DNA of 33,933 bases. Source: Neobacillus drentensis NBRC 102427. Lineage in GTDB: Bacteria > Bacillota > Bacilli > Bacillales > Cytobacillaceae. This document shows, piece after piece, positions 1 through 9,401 of the stretch (positions within the stretch are counted from its first letter, which is position 1; the number at the start of each line of letters is the position of its first letter). The translations under genes and the position numbers were made by a program. The notes beneath the pieces were generated by a model. It saw only the letters and a list, made by a program, of their open reading frames with translations. It was not told the DNA's origin and ran no database searches. The stretch is taken from the NCBI RefSeq assembly GCF_001591445.1, contig NZ_BCUX01000054.1, positions 1 through 33,933 of the forward strand, in the 5' to 3' direction.

Positions 1-6
1 GTCAAT

Positions 7-40
7 AAAAAAAGCACTGTGAATTCAAGTGCGTTTTCCT
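7..40 (-). terminator. Probable terminator of the XPD/DinG-like helicase gene
   Basis: On the minus strand a short hairpin (GCACT paired with AGTGC, plus-strand positions 14-18 and 28-32) is followed by a run of seven T residues. It lies about 50 bases past the helicase stop codon. The five-pair stem is short, so confidence is moderate. Confidence 0.5.
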
Positions 41-81
41 ATGTTTTTTATAATGTGTGCACCTCTGAAGTAAACCCGTTA

Positions 82-2382
82 CTATTTTCCATAAGAGTTC
101 TTTTTTGAACTAACCGTATAGTGCTGCCATTCCATTGGCATGAGATTTTGATACTGGCGCTGTAGGAATCGGTCATCGATCAATACAATCGTTCCACGGT
201 CTTCCTCCGAGCGAATTAACCTTCCTCCTGCTTGGAGCACTTTATTCATGCCGGGATATACATAGGCATAGTCATATCCGTTTTTGTCTTTTTGATTAAA
301 ATGTTCCTTTATGAGGTTCCGTTCAAAACACAGCTGCGGCAACCCTACACCGACAACCACCACCCCATTTAAGCGGTCGCCAATTAAATCAACACCCTCC
401 GAAAAAATGCCGCCAAGGACAGCGAAACCCAGTAAGGTTTCTGGTTGATTAGCTTTAAAAGCACCCAAAAAGTCCTCCCTTTCGATTTCGGTCATCCCTG
501 TTGCTTGGATAATGGTATGGGTTTTTGGGTCTTTTTGTTTGAATAGGTCATAAACAGAAAGTAGGTACTGATAGGATGGGAAAAAGATGAAATAATTGCC
601 GGACTGGTTTTGAATCAATGATTGGATTATAGATACAATGTGTTCCTTCGTCCGCTCTCGATCTCGGTAGCGGGTAGACACTGGATTGATGATAACTTCG
701 AGCTGTTCACTTGAAAATGGTGAAGGGATGGATAGTGCATAATCCTCTTCCTGCCCACCAAGAATATCTTGATAATAGGTTAAAGGCGACAGTGTCGCTG
801 AAAAGAAGATTTTAGATCGATAACCCTTTCCCATTTGTTTGAGAAGCTTAGAAGGGTCAATGCAAAAAAGCTTTACTGTTACATCGTTTTTTATTTTTTC
901 TACGTAGATTACATAATGTTCATCGAGCAGTTCAGTAATTTTCAAAAAATTATTTACGATAAAATAGGCTTCCAACAGACTTTGGGACGTTTCCGTTTGA
1001 AGGACCTGTTCTGCGCTTTCTAGAAACTGAATCAGAGGCTCAATTAGTTCTTCCCCCAACTGATCAATGGTGAATTCATGTGTATCCGGATGTTCCTTTT
1101 TCAATGAAATAAACCAAGCATTTAGCTTACTTGCAGCCTCATAGATTGTTTTATTGACACCTTTAAACTCCTTTTTTAATTGGAGGAATATTTCTTTGTT
1201 TAAGGAGGATGAAAACATTTCTCGACCTCGGTCCACCAGATTGTGCGCCTCATCGACGAGGAGTGCGGTCTGTTTTTTTTGCTCTTCCAAAAGACGCTTC
1301 AGTGATACCCGCGGTTCGAAAATATAATTGTAGTCACAGATGATACAGTCGACTGCATAGGCAAGATCGAGGGAAAATTCAAATGGACAGATTGTATGTT
1401 TCCTTGCATATTTTTCAATTACATCACGCGTCATCGCTGTTTCATTAAATAAGATATCAAGAATCGCATCATTGACCCGGTCATAATAGCCATTTGCAAA
1501 TTCACAATAATCCTTTTGGCAAATGGTTTCATCCTTAAAACAAACCTTGTCCTTGGCTGTAATGGTTACCGTATTTAGACAAAGACCACGGGATTGCATT
1601 TTTTTAAATGCCTCTTCGGCCGTTGTTCGGGTAATGGTTTTCGCCGTAAGATAGAATACACGGTTCAGATGTCCTTCTCCGATTGCCTTAACTGAAGGAA
1701 AGAGCGTCGATATCGTCTTGCCGATTCCTGTTGGAGCCTTAGCAAATAGATTTTTTTTATCTAAAATTGTTTTATAAACCACCCCGGCTAATTTCCGCTG
1801 TCCCTCGCGATAGGCTTCAAAAGGAAAAGTTAGCTCTTTACAGCTTTCGTTTCGTTTTTTTCGATGTTCATCAAGCAGTCTCGCGTATGGAGAGTAGTCT
1901 TCAATCACTTTTAGAACAAATGTTTCCAGTTCAGAAAACAGGCACTTTTGTTTGAAATAGGACTTCGCTAGTGTATCTACCTGGACATAGGTAAGCTGAA
2001 CAAAAATTTCCTGTAATTCGTTTTCCTTTGCATACATATAGGCGTATAGCTTTGCTTGTGCCCAGTGAACTGGGTAACCTTCCTGATCACGCTTCTCAGA
2101 TGGCTCTTGGAATGACTTGATTTCGTCAATAATTACCTCGCCATCTCGAAACAGCAGCCCATCACACCTGCCATCAATAATGAAAGAAAGTTCATTAAAC
2201 GGGACTTCCACACGGAGGTACAATTCTTTTTGATCCCCATCGTGGTAGGTTTTCTGGATTTTTTGATGTATCCTTGTCCCATCCAGAAGTGTCGATTGAG
2301 AGCGGAAACGTGTATCAATACTACCGCTCTTAAACACATGTTCAACAAGCGTTCTTACGGAAATATGAATTGACTCTGACAT
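82..2382 (-). CDS. XPD/DinG-type ATP-dependent DNA helicase with N-terminal PD-(D/E)XK nuclease domain
   Basis: A 766-residue superfamily 2 helicase of the Rad3/XPD/DinG group, expected to unwind DNA in repair or recombination. The first ~170 residues look like a Cas4/RecB-type nuclease fold: D74 in a GRCDG motif, then E87 and K89 in DEIKS. The helicase core has Walker A APTGIGKT near 216-223, a DEAH box at 377-380, and a C-terminal QAGGRLIRS motif VI. Cysteines 281, 288, 293 and 332 sit between Walker A and DEAH, where XPD-family helicases bind a 4Fe-4S cluster. The nuclease-helicase arrangement is directly visible. The physiological role is inferred, and no partner gene lies next to it. It is a single gene followed by its own hairpin. 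Confidence 0.9.
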   Translation of the reverse strand: MSESIHISVRTLVEHVFKSGSIDTRFRSQSTLLDGTRIHQKIQKTYHDGDQKELYLRVEVPFNELSFIIDGRCDGLLFRDGEVIIDEIKSFQEPSEKRDQEGYPVHWAQAKLYAYMYAKENELQEIFVQLTYVQVDTLAKSYFKQKCLFSELETFVLKVIEDYSPYARLLDEHRKKRNESCKELTFPFEAYREGQRKLAGVVYKTILDKKNLFAKAPTGIGKTISTLFPSVKAIGEGHLNRVFYLTAKTITRTTAEEAFKKMQSRGLCLNTVTITAKDKVCFKDETICQKDYCEFANGYYDRVNDAILDILFNETAMTRDVIEKYARKHTICPFEFSLDLAYAVDCIICDYNYIFEPRVSLKRLLEEQKKQTALLVDEAHNLVDRGREMFSSSLNKEIFLQLKKEFKGVNKTIYEAASKLNAWFISLKKEHPDTHEFTIDQLGEELIEPLIQFLESAEQVLQTETSQSLLEAYFIVNNFLKITELLDEHYVIYVEKIKNDVTVKLFCIDPSKLLKQMGKGYRSKIFFSATLSPLTYYQDILGGQEEDYALSIPSPFSSEQLEVIINPVSTRYRDRERTKEHIVSIIQSLIQNQSGNYFIFFPSYQYLLSVYDLFKQKDPKTHTIIQATGMTEIEREDFLGAFKANQPETLLGFAVLGGIFSEGVDLIGDRLNGVVVVGVGLPQLCFERNLIKEHFNQKDKNGYDYAYVYPGMNKVLQAGGRLIRSEEDRGTIVLIDDRFLQRQYQNLMPMEWQHYTVSSKKNSYGK

Positions 2383-2450
2383 ATGAGCACCAACTTACTT
2401 AAAAAGTTAATATTAGAATGTATGTTTGTATCCTAAGTATAACAGAAATC

Positions 2451-2484
2451 AAAAAAATTGACGCATAATCTGCGTCAATAAAAA
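2451..2484 (-). terminator. Terminator of proBA
   Basis: A perfect nine-pair stem (ATTGACGCA with TGCGTCAAT, loop of five) is followed on the minus strand by seven T residues. It starts a few bases after the proA stop codon. This is a clear Rho-independent terminator. Confidence 0.85.
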
Positions 2485-2488
2485 GGAG

Positions 2489-3730
2489 TTATGAACGAAT
2501 TTGTCCAGTGCCACGGACAATCGCTTTTGTTGTTGTTAGTGCACGGAGTCCCATTGGCCCGCGTGCATGGAGCTTTTGTGTACTAATTCCGATTTCTGCC
2601 CCATAGCCAAACTGTTCCCCATCGGTAAATCGTGTCGAGGCATTATGATATAATACGGCGGCATCAATTGTCTGGAAGAACAAACGAACGTTATCAGGAT
2701 TTTCACTGATGATGGCTTCAGAATGCTTCGTTCCATGATGATCTATATGTTCAATCGCTTCCTTCACATCACTCACCTGTTTAACAGCCAAAATTGGCGC
2801 TAAAAATTCGGAAGACCAATCCTTTTCTGTTGCTGGTTTCACAAATGAATAGGTTGATGTTAATTCAGTATCCCCACGCAGCTCCACTCCTTGGTCATGA
2901 AGAGAACTTAATAGCTCATCTGCAAATGGCCAGTTTTTATGAATAAGCACGGTTTCTGCTGCGTTACAAACAGATGGTCGATGTAATTTTGCATTAATCG
3001 CAATATCGATCGCCATGTTTTCTTTTGCTGTTTCATCAATGAAAACATGACAGTTACCAACACCCGTTTCCAACACTGGAACGGTGGCATTTTGGATTAC
3101 CGTTTGTATTAATCCTGCCCCGCCTCGAGGAATGAGGACATCTAGGTATTGATTCAATTTAAACATTTCGGACGCTGTTTCCCGGCTCGTGTCCTCCAAA
3201 AGCTGGACGGCATCGACAGGAATCGCTGTTTCTGCAAGGGCTTCATGCATCACATGAACGAGCGCTTTATTGGAATGGATGGCGGAAGAACTTCCCCTTA
3301 ACAGAACTGCATTTCCTGCTTTTAAACACAGACTTCCTGCATCCACGGTAACATTGGGACGCGCTTCATACACCATTCCTATGACCCCAAGAGGGACCCG
3401 AATCGTTTCTATTTGTAACCCGTTCGGACGCTCCCATGCTTCAATCGTTTCACCGATTGGATCCTCCAAATCAATTAATTGACGAACCCCATCAACGATT
3501 TGTCCAATTCTTTCTTCCGTTAAAAGAAGTCGATCCAGGAGCGACTCTGTAAACCCATTTTCTTTTCCCGCTTCAATGTCTTTGGCATTTTCAGTGATGA
3601 TCCATTCTTTCTGCGTCAATAAATGTTCAGCCATTGTCATTAGCGCTGAATTTTTTTCTTCCGCTGACAGAATCCCCATTTGTTTGGCAGCTTTCCTTAA
3701 TTTCCTTGCTTTTTCTATTAACTCACTCAT
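2489..3730 (-). CDS. proA: Glutamate-5-semialdehyde dehydrogenase (gamma-glutamyl phosphate reductase)
   Basis: Second enzyme of proline synthesis: it reduces gamma-glutamyl phosphate to glutamate-5-semialdehyde with NADPH in the cytosol. The 413-residue length is normal for ProA. The aldehyde dehydrogenase-fold core is recognisable, with the cofactor region around VPLGVIGMVYEARPNVT and the catalytic cysteine in the HRPSVCNAAET segment. The ATG at 3730 follows AAGGAG by about nine bases. It lies six bases after proB, so the two are co-transcribed and share the T-box leader upstream. No proC is present in the window. Confidence 0.96.
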   Translation of the reverse strand: MSELIEKARKLRKAAKQMGILSAEEKNSALMTMAEHLLTQKEWIITENAKDIEAGKENGFTESLLDRLLLTEERIGQIVDGVRQLIDLEDPIGETIEAWERPNGLQIETIRVPLGVIGMVYEARPNVTVDAGSLCLKAGNAVLLRGSSSAIHSNKALVHVMHEALAETAIPVDAVQLLEDTSRETASEMFKLNQYLDVLIPRGGAGLIQTVIQNATVPVLETGVGNCHVFIDETAKENMAIDIAINAKLHRPSVCNAAETVLIHKNWPFADELLSSLHDQGVELRGDTELTSTYSFVKPATEKDWSSEFLAPILAVKQVSDVKEAIEHIDHHGTKHSEAIISENPDNVRLFFQTIDAAVLYHNASTRFTDGEQFGYGAEIGISTQKLHARGPMGLRALTTTKAIVRGTGQIRS

Positions 3731-3736
3731 TCATTT

Positions 3737-4849
3737 TCACTCCTTTGTCATTGTCACCCAATTATCGCGATGAATCACTGCTGCTTTTTTGTTAATCGAG
3801 TACTCTTTCGACTGTTCACTTGGCAAGCCTTTTACTTTCAGTAAATTCTTAGAGGAGTAGTGGATTTGCCCTTTTCCGACAATTTTTCCTTTTTGGTTTC
3901 GGACTACGACCACATCTAAGGCGTTAAAATCCCCAATGACATTCGTGACGCCAACAGGCAGTAAACTTTTGCCCTGAAACACAATTGCCTTTTCCGCCCC
4001 ATCATCAATTTCAATCACACCGCCGACCTGGGAGTGAAATGCAATCCATTGCTTTCTCATTTGCATTTGCGTTTGGAATGGTCCGCCAATGTACGTCCCG
4101 TCCCCTTTACCAGCTAGAATATCAACCAGTTTTTCTTTTCCGGCACCGGTTCCGACAAAGACGCTGACACCAAGGGAAAGAGCCTTTTTAGAAGCAAGTA
4201 ATTTTGATTTCATTCCGCCTGTTCCAACGGAAGAACCACTTTCTCCGGCAACACCGAGGAGTTTATCAGATATTTCAGGAATAAAATGATATTTTTTTGC
4301 TTCTTTCTCTACTTTTGGATTGCCATCATATAAACCATTCACATCCGTTAAAATAATCAGGGCATTCGCATGTAAAAAACCACTCACTAGTGCGGACAGC
4401 ATATCGTTATCGCCGAAGGTTAATTCCTCAATTGAAACCGAATCATTTTCATTAATAATCGGTATTACACCTTTTTGAAGCAGCTCATGAATCGTATTAA
4501 AGAGGTTATGAAACCGCACTTGGCTGTAAAAATCTTCTCGTGTTAAAAGAATCTGGGCTGGAACGATAGCAAACTCGTTAAACAATTGAATATAATTTTG
4601 CATTAACAATCCCTGCCCCACCGCTGCGGCAGCTTGTTTCCCAGCAACAGTTTTTGGACGGATTGGATAGCCAAGGGGGCCAAATCCAGCCGCAACTGCT
4701 CCTGATGAAATAAGAATGACATCATGCCCTTGCTCTTTTAAACAGGCAAGTGCCTCAACATGATCACGTATTTTTCTTTCAGAAATTGTCCCGGAGGCAT
4801 TGGTGAGCGAGCTGCTCCCAATCTTTACAACCACTAGTTGTTTTTTCAT
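3737..4849 (-). CDS. proB: Glutamate 5-kinase
   Basis: First enzyme of proline synthesis: it phosphorylates glutamate with ATP to gamma-glutamyl phosphate, which is passed to ProA. The 370-residue protein begins with the amino-acid-kinase motif VVKIGSSSLT and contains the substrate loop NENDSVS and the TDVNGLY segment. The last ~90 residues match the PUA domain found in long-form ProB proteins. The protein is usually feedback-inhibited by proline (family knowledge). Transcription is predicted to be controlled by the T-box leader directly upstream. The ribosome site before ATG 4849 is weak (GAAAGG about 15 bases upstream), which is unusual next to its neighbours. Confidence 0.96.
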   Translation of the reverse strand: MKKQLVVVKIGSSSLTNASGTISERKIRDHVEALACLKEQGHDVILISSGAVAAGFGPLGYPIRPKTVAGKQAAAAVGQGLLMQNYIQLFNEFAIVPAQILLTREDFYSQVRFHNLFNTIHELLQKGVIPIINENDSVSIEELTFGDNDMLSALVSGFLHANALIILTDVNGLYDGNPKVEKEAKKYHFIPEISDKLLGVAGESGSSVGTGGMKSKLLASKKALSLGVSVFVGTGAGKEKLVDILAGKGDGTYIGGPFQTQMQMRKQWIAFHSQVGGVIEIDDGAEKAIVFQGKSLLPVGVTNVIGDFNALDVVVVRNQKGKIVGKGQIHYSSKNLLKVKGLPSEQSKEYSINKKAAVIHRDNWVTMTKE

Positions 4850-4875
4850 CCTGTACCGAACCTTTCTTTTTTATA

Positions 4876-5105
4876 AATAAAAAAAACGACTCTACTGTCC
4901 TAAAAAAAAGGACGGAAAGTCGTTTCCGCGGTACCACCTTTATTGATGCCATGCACCCACTTTGAACCCGTAACGAGGGTGACGGCTTATGTTTGCATAA
5001 GCAGTTGGTTTAGGGCAGGTTCAAACTTTTTTCCGTGAGAAACCTTTCAGCCGGTCGGGTTTCACTCTCTTGCACGTTCCAAAGATTTACTAATCCCATA
5101 CTTTT
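4876..5105 (-). promoter_or_regulatory. T-box riboswitch leader of proBA, probably sensing tRNA-Pro
   Basis: The minus-strand leader contains the T-box signature TGGTACCGCGG (plus 4926-4936). A terminator hairpin follows (arms around 4885-4891 and 4918-4924, then a T run), and the upstream stem I has AGAGAG and an apical GGCTGAAAGG element. A CCT triplet in the GAACCTGCCC segment (plus 5017-5019) is in the place expected for the specifier codon and would read as proline, which fits the genes downstream. The T-box and terminator are plain to see. The exact stem I boundary and the specifier are my manual reading. Confidence 0.88.
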
Positions 5106-5243
5106 TTAAAATTCGATTTATTTGATTATCCTCAGAATTTAACAAAAAGTCAATATAATTTTTTGATAATTTAAATAAATAAAAGCTAACCGAAATGGAT
5201 CCGATAAGCTAGATTATGAGTTAATCGCAAAACTAATTTATTT

Positions 5244-6092
5244 TTACGTCAACACAACCTTTAACAAAATTCCCAGTGTAATTCCTAGAAACATGGATGT
5301 AAGTGTACCGAGCAAAAAATATTCGGCCCAGTCTCTATCATCCATTTGTTTAAAGCGGGCAATCGATTTAGCTGCCACGATAAACCCGATTGCCGGATAG
5401 GCACTATAGAAGGTTAACAATAATACTAGTAATCTCTCAATATAGCCAATTAATTTCCCCCGTGAGAGATCATGCTTACTAAAAATCGTATAATTGTATT
5501 CCTCTGTTAATCCTTTTTTACCCATATGTACAAAGTCTGCTTCTTTTCGTTCATTTTTAAAAGAATATTTCCCTTCAAACGTTAATAGCTGGTTTGGTAA
5601 AGTGCCTAGGAGAATTTTTATCATATGCCCGCTGACAGTGGTTGCTAAAATGAGCATGATAAACATAAACAGGACAGCCTCCATCAATCCAAGTCCGCCT
5701 GGCTGTTGAAAATAACTGACTAGATTAAAATTAAAACAGAACTCACATCCTAAAATTATCACACCGATATGAAGTAACTGATCGATTACAAAGAACCCTA
5801 ACCGTTTCATGTTGTCTTCATTATTCATTTTTATATTATCAAGTAGCTTAATCTTAATAAAATCAATTAAAAGATGAGTGATCACGATAAGTATCAAGGG
5901 GATAAACAAGTTTTTAAGGGGATTTTCAAAATCAAACTGGAAAATCCAATAGTTGATTAAAACAATTGCCGTTATGAGAAAATGATGAACCACATGCTTT
6001 CGTAAATTCTTTCGTTTTTCAATGACCATGTCATCTGATTGTAAATAAAAATCAGCAATGAAGTGAGCAAGGACTAGACTGAGAAATAACAT
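5244..6092 (-). CDS. DUF3307 family integral membrane protein
   Basis: A 282-residue hydrophobic protein with roughly seven membrane-spanning stretches. The start, LVLAHFIADFYLQSDDMV, is typical of the DUF3307 family, and a second conserved block, ITHLLIDFIKI, follows around residues 75-85. A soluble loop at about 170-215 separates two membrane halves. The function of the family is not known to me. It lies 26 bases downstream of the SatD-like gene in the same operon, a pairing I recall from other Firmicutes. The ATG at 6092 is preceded by GGAGAGGAG. Confidence 0.8.
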   Translation of the reverse strand: MLFLSLVLAHFIADFYLQSDDMVIEKRKNLRKHVVHHFLITAIVLINYWIFQFDFENPLKNLFIPLILIVITHLLIDFIKIKLLDNIKMNNEDNMKRLGFFVIDQLLHIGVIILGCEFCFNFNLVSYFQQPGGLGLMEAVLFMFIMLILATTVSGHMIKILLGTLPNQLLTFEGKYSFKNERKEADFVHMGKKGLTEEYNYTIFSKHDLSRGKLIGYIERLLVLLLTFYSAYPAIGFIVAAKSIARFKQMDDRDWAEYFLLGTLTSMFLGITLGILLKVVLT

Positions 6093-6118
6093 GGCTTCTC
6101 CTCTCCTTATGATCGAAT

Positions 6119-6916
6119 CTAGGAATCAAGTAATGTTTTCAATTTCATCTTCACATGATTCCGGATGCTTGTTATTAGGTTCTCATTAATATCTTGAGGA
6201 TGGATTGCACTTTCAGGATAAGCTTTTTCTTGTAACGAATGCAGTATACTAATAATTTTTGAAAAAGTATCTAGGATTTCTTCACTATTTCCTTTTTTAA
6301 AATGACTCGATATCGTCGGAGATGTTTTACCAAGGAGCTTTCCAATCACCTTTTGCTGGTTTAAAATGAGATAAAGCGAACATACGGTCTCCTGGATGTC
6401 GGTTTGTTTCCTGATAAATTTAAGCTGTAAGTGTAATAATCCATTAATAAGTGTCTCAAATTCATTTCTGAACTGGTGATACGGTAACGACGGATTGGCT
6501 TCACTTGGGTAGAACTGATCAAGTTCGAATTTAAAGAGCATTCGATTCTTTTCTTGTTTGATTAAATCATTCGCATATCTTGCTTGTTTAACCAAAGGAT
6601 GAATCCATTTCTCAAGATCGACTTCCTTTATTTCTTTTTCTATATCCCCAAAAGCCAAGCCAAAATAAGGCATATGATTCTTGAATTTCCATACCCTGCT
6701 TACAAAAAAGGCAATCGTATAAGCGGTTGAATAACCAGGTCCCACAAAAATAATTTCATCTCCAGCACGATGTTTTATTTTGATCGGACCGATATTCTTT
6801 GTCCATTCAGTTATCCAGTCGACCAATTCATCCAAATAAATGGTAAGCTCCTCCCCCATCTTTTCTGTGGATGAATTGCTGACATCAAGAATAAAAATCG
6901 ATATCGGATAATTCAT
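6119..6916 (-). CDS. SatD family protein with C-terminal helix-turn-helix
   Basis: A 265-residue soluble protein. The N-terminal half has ILDVSNSS (9-16) followed by GDEIIFVGPG (52-61), spaced like the metal-binding and substrate motifs of nucleotide-cyclase folds. The C-terminal half carries a likely winged helix-turn-helix around residues 181-210 (NQQKVIGKLLGKTSPTISSHF). This matches the SatD family as I remember it; no molecular function is established. Its promoter is covered by palindromic half sites, so it may regulate its own operon together with the DUF3307 membrane protein. The ATG at 6916 follows AAGGGGATAACAA. Confidence 0.72.
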   Translation of the reverse strand: MNYPISIFILDVSNSSTEKMGEELTIYLDELVDWITEWTKNIGPIKIKHRAGDEIIFVGPGYSTAYTIAFFVSRVWKFKNHMPYFGLAFGDIEKEIKEVDLEKWIHPLVKQARYANDLIKQEKNRMLFKFELDQFYPSEANPSLPYHQFRNEFETLINGLLHLQLKFIRKQTDIQETVCSLYLILNQQKVIGKLLGKTSPTISSHFKKGNSEEILDTFSKIISILHSLQEKAYPESAIHPQDINENLITSIRNHVKMKLKTLLDS

Positions 6917-6929
6917 TTGTTATCCCCTT

Positions 6930-6987
6930 TAACTAAAATAGTTAGATTATATAATCTAATTTTAGCTAAGTTAGATTATTATGTCAA
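6930..6987 (-). promoter_or_regulatory. Sigma-A promoter overlapped by palindromic operator for the SatD/DUF3307 operon
   Basis: On the minus strand a TTGACA -35 box (plus 6982-6987) and a TAAAAT -10 box (plus 6959-6964) are 17 bases apart. The perfect 18-bp palindrome TTAGATTATATAATCTAA (6942-6959) lies right at the predicted transcription start. A third TTAGATTAT copy (6971-6979) sits in the spacer, and a second palindrome TAACTA-AAA-TAGTTA (6930-6944) overlaps downstream. This layout is typical of a repressor operator. The protein that binds it is not shown by the sequence. Confidence 0.72.
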
Positions 6988-7057
6988 ACTCCCTTCAAAT
7001 TAGCCTATTTAGTCAAACAATAACGGATGCCTTCCCACTCTGAACTTATCCTAAAAA

Positions 7058-9304
7058 CTACTCTCGAGTCTGAAACTGTCCGATAAAATACTCACATACT
7101 TTTTCTGAATCGAGTCTTGCTGCAATATAGGGCGGGTGCACCCCTTTAACCGCTTCTAATGGTAAACCCAGCCATAAAAGATGCTCGTCAATGATAATAA
7201 ATGGAAAAGATGAGGTATCGTTCCACAGTTGATCTGGTTGAATCGATGCAAATGAATCGCCGCCTGTCAAAACAGTTAATTTTACAGACGAACTCCTTTT
7301 TTCCAGATGATTCTTCCATTCCTCAGATAGGATGGTTTGTTCTGGTAAAGAAATAATAATCGATTTTTTAGCTGATTCGAGATCCCTGAATACTTTGTCT
7401 AACTTAAGCGCATGGATCCAAGCTAATCTTGGGTGCTGATCCTTAACCCATTTTCCAATATCCTTTGTTCCAACTGTTTGCTGTTTACTAACCTGGTGGT
7501 CCACAAGTTGCCTTAGTGTTTTACGAGGAAAGACATGTTTTCGGATAAATGATTGGTTGCTGACATGAATGAACTTTCCTTTCGTTCTTGTGATGGCCAC
7601 ATTAATCAATCGTTCACTATCCTTACCGGTTAGCAGCATCCCTGCCCTCGTTTGCGGTTCACTGTCTACCGTATCAAAAACCATCACATCACGCTCACTG
7701 CCTTGAAATCTGTGAACGGTCGCAGCGATGATATCAGCTGTCGAGAGTTCTTTGTCGTATAAATCCGCCAGTATTAGTTCCATTAAATTAGCTTGCGCAC
7801 GGTAGGGCGTGACATACCCAATCGACCGTGCCCCGGCTACGTATGACTCATGGATTAATTGAAAAGACAATAACACCTGCCAGACATTCATGCGCGAATT
7901 AGATGCCTTTTCAGTCATGCAATGTGCCCCAAGATAACTTGTATCCAGAAGAACGGCTGCCCTGCCTGAAAAGGGTGCAAGCTCGACGATTGATTTTCTG
8001 CTATTTTTAACACTTTCATGATCACCGACAAGCGAATGATAAATGTATTGATTGGTAAACGCTGAAATATCAGGATGCATTCTCCGCTGCTCTTTTAATA
8101 AAAATAAATGGGGATGTAGCATCCCTTCTTTTACCCAATCAACCACACCCGCGCGATGGAAGATATCCTCTTTTAGCCACATTGTTACTAACGGGTCTCT
8201 AGAGGATGCAATCGGTGGTAATTGTTTAAAATCCCCGCAAATAATAACACGCTTTCCAAGTGTTGCCGCGAAAGCTGCCTGAGGGACATAAGCCATACTT
8301 GCTTCATCAAGAATAACAAGGTCAAATTCTTTTTCATAAATGGCTGAATCACCAGCTGCTTTGGCAAGGGTCGTCCCGACAATGAACGCATCCTTAATAA
8401 ACTCAAGTTCCTTTTGGCGAATCTTTTCAAGGACCCTAGCAATCTTGGTCTCAATTTCCAACAACTGATTGGTGTCCCTTTTGCTAAAAGAACGGGAGAT
8501 ATCTAACTTAAGTTTCCGTCTTTCCGCTAATAAATTATCTTTATCCTCCGCAAGCAAGGGATTGTCTTTTTGAAGGAGCTGACTAGTCGTAACCGCTTGA
8601 TGATTAGCAAGTTGCTCACCCGTATTGAATCCATAGCGGAGCACATCCCCTGCACGGAAGCGTCCTTTCTTTTGAATAAAGGTTGATATCTCACTAATGA
8701 GTACATCGACTGCTTGGTTACTGTGCGATAGAATCAACACTTTTTTTCCCTGAAAATACTTATTAGCGGCTACCCGGGCCAAGGTGTAGGTTTTACCTGT
8801 TCCAGGCGGCCCCCAAACAAAGGTAACTGGGTTGTACTTGGAACGTAAAACGAGTTCATGAACATTGCTTTTACTTTTTTCTATTGGATGCTTAGCAGGC
8901 ATCGATGGGTCCATCAACCGTTTTACTCTGATTCGTTTTAGCTTATTTTTCTTTATCTCATCCAAACGCAAAATGAGCTGTTCAAGCAGTTCCCATGGAT
9001 CATGAAAAAGCTGCGCCTCATGAATTAAATCTCCGTATGATTGCTCCATGGCAAGCATCACTCCTTTACCTTCAGAGGAGAGAACACGTCCATTTTGCTT
9101 CATGCTTCCCCACTCGAGCCGAACCTGAGAACCGATAGGTATTCGAATCGATATCGCGGTATCGAAGTAGTAGGTATAGGACCCTTCTGTCGATAGCAGC
9201 CTGCCATTCGTAACAAAAAATTTATTACTGCCATATTTTTTTAAATGGACGATCTCATTTTGGAGAGCCTGCTGCCATTCTTTTATAAAATTTATCACCT
9301 TCAT
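7058..9304 (-). CDS. UPF1-like superfamily 1 DNA/RNA helicase
   Basis: A 748-residue SF1B helicase (COG1112/DNA2-NAM7 group) with Walker A GPPGTGKT at 165-172, Walker B DEAS at 333-336, GDFKQLPP after it, and the late motifs EQRRMHP, VTPYRAQ, TVHRFQGSERD and NVAITRTKG. The first ~120 residues are a beta-rich region, possibly nucleic-acid binding. The last ~150 residues could be a phospholipase-D-like fold, which I hold weakly. I chose ATG 9304 because AAGGGA stands eight bases upstream; an in-frame TTG 60 bases earlier has no ribosome site. Its substrate is unknown. It is transcribed divergently from the low-complexity protein at 9402. Confidence 0.87.
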   Translation of the reverse strand: MKVINFIKEWQQALQNEIVHLKKYGSNKFFVTNGRLLSTEGSYTYYFDTAISIRIPIGSQVRLEWGSMKQNGRVLSSEGKGVMLAMEQSYGDLIHEAQLFHDPWELLEQLILRLDEIKKNKLKRIRVKRLMDPSMPAKHPIEKSKSNVHELVLRSKYNPVTFVWGPPGTGKTYTLARVAANKYFQGKKVLILSHSNQAVDVLISEISTFIQKKGRFRAGDVLRYGFNTGEQLANHQAVTTSQLLQKDNPLLAEDKDNLLAERRKLKLDISRSFSKRDTNQLLEIETKIARVLEKIRQKELEFIKDAFIVGTTLAKAAGDSAIYEKEFDLVILDEASMAYVPQAAFAATLGKRVIICGDFKQLPPIASSRDPLVTMWLKEDIFHRAGVVDWVKEGMLHPHLFLLKEQRRMHPDISAFTNQYIYHSLVGDHESVKNSRKSIVELAPFSGRAAVLLDTSYLGAHCMTEKASNSRMNVWQVLLSFQLIHESYVAGARSIGYVTPYRAQANLMELILADLYDKELSTADIIAATVHRFQGSERDVMVFDTVDSEPQTRAGMLLTGKDSERLINVAITRTKGKFIHVSNQSFIRKHVFPRKTLRQLVDHQVSKQQTVGTKDIGKWVKDQHPRLAWIHALKLDKVFRDLESAKKSIIISLPEQTILSEEWKNHLEKRSSSVKLTVLTGGDSFASIQPDQLWNDTSSFPFIIIDEHLLWLGLPLEAVKGVHPPYIAARLDSEKVCEYFIGQFQTRE

Positions 9305-9401
9305 TAGAATAATCCCTTCTATATGCATATCCTTAATAAAAAAGGAATTTTGCGCTGATTCCAAATATTATACATTAAATAGATATGGAGGGATATTTCT
9401 A

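Noticed and set aside
9305..9364. Longer N-terminus for the UPF1-like helicase from TTG 9364
   Set aside because: There is no ribosome site before the TTG, while ATG 9304 has AAGGGA at proper spacing.
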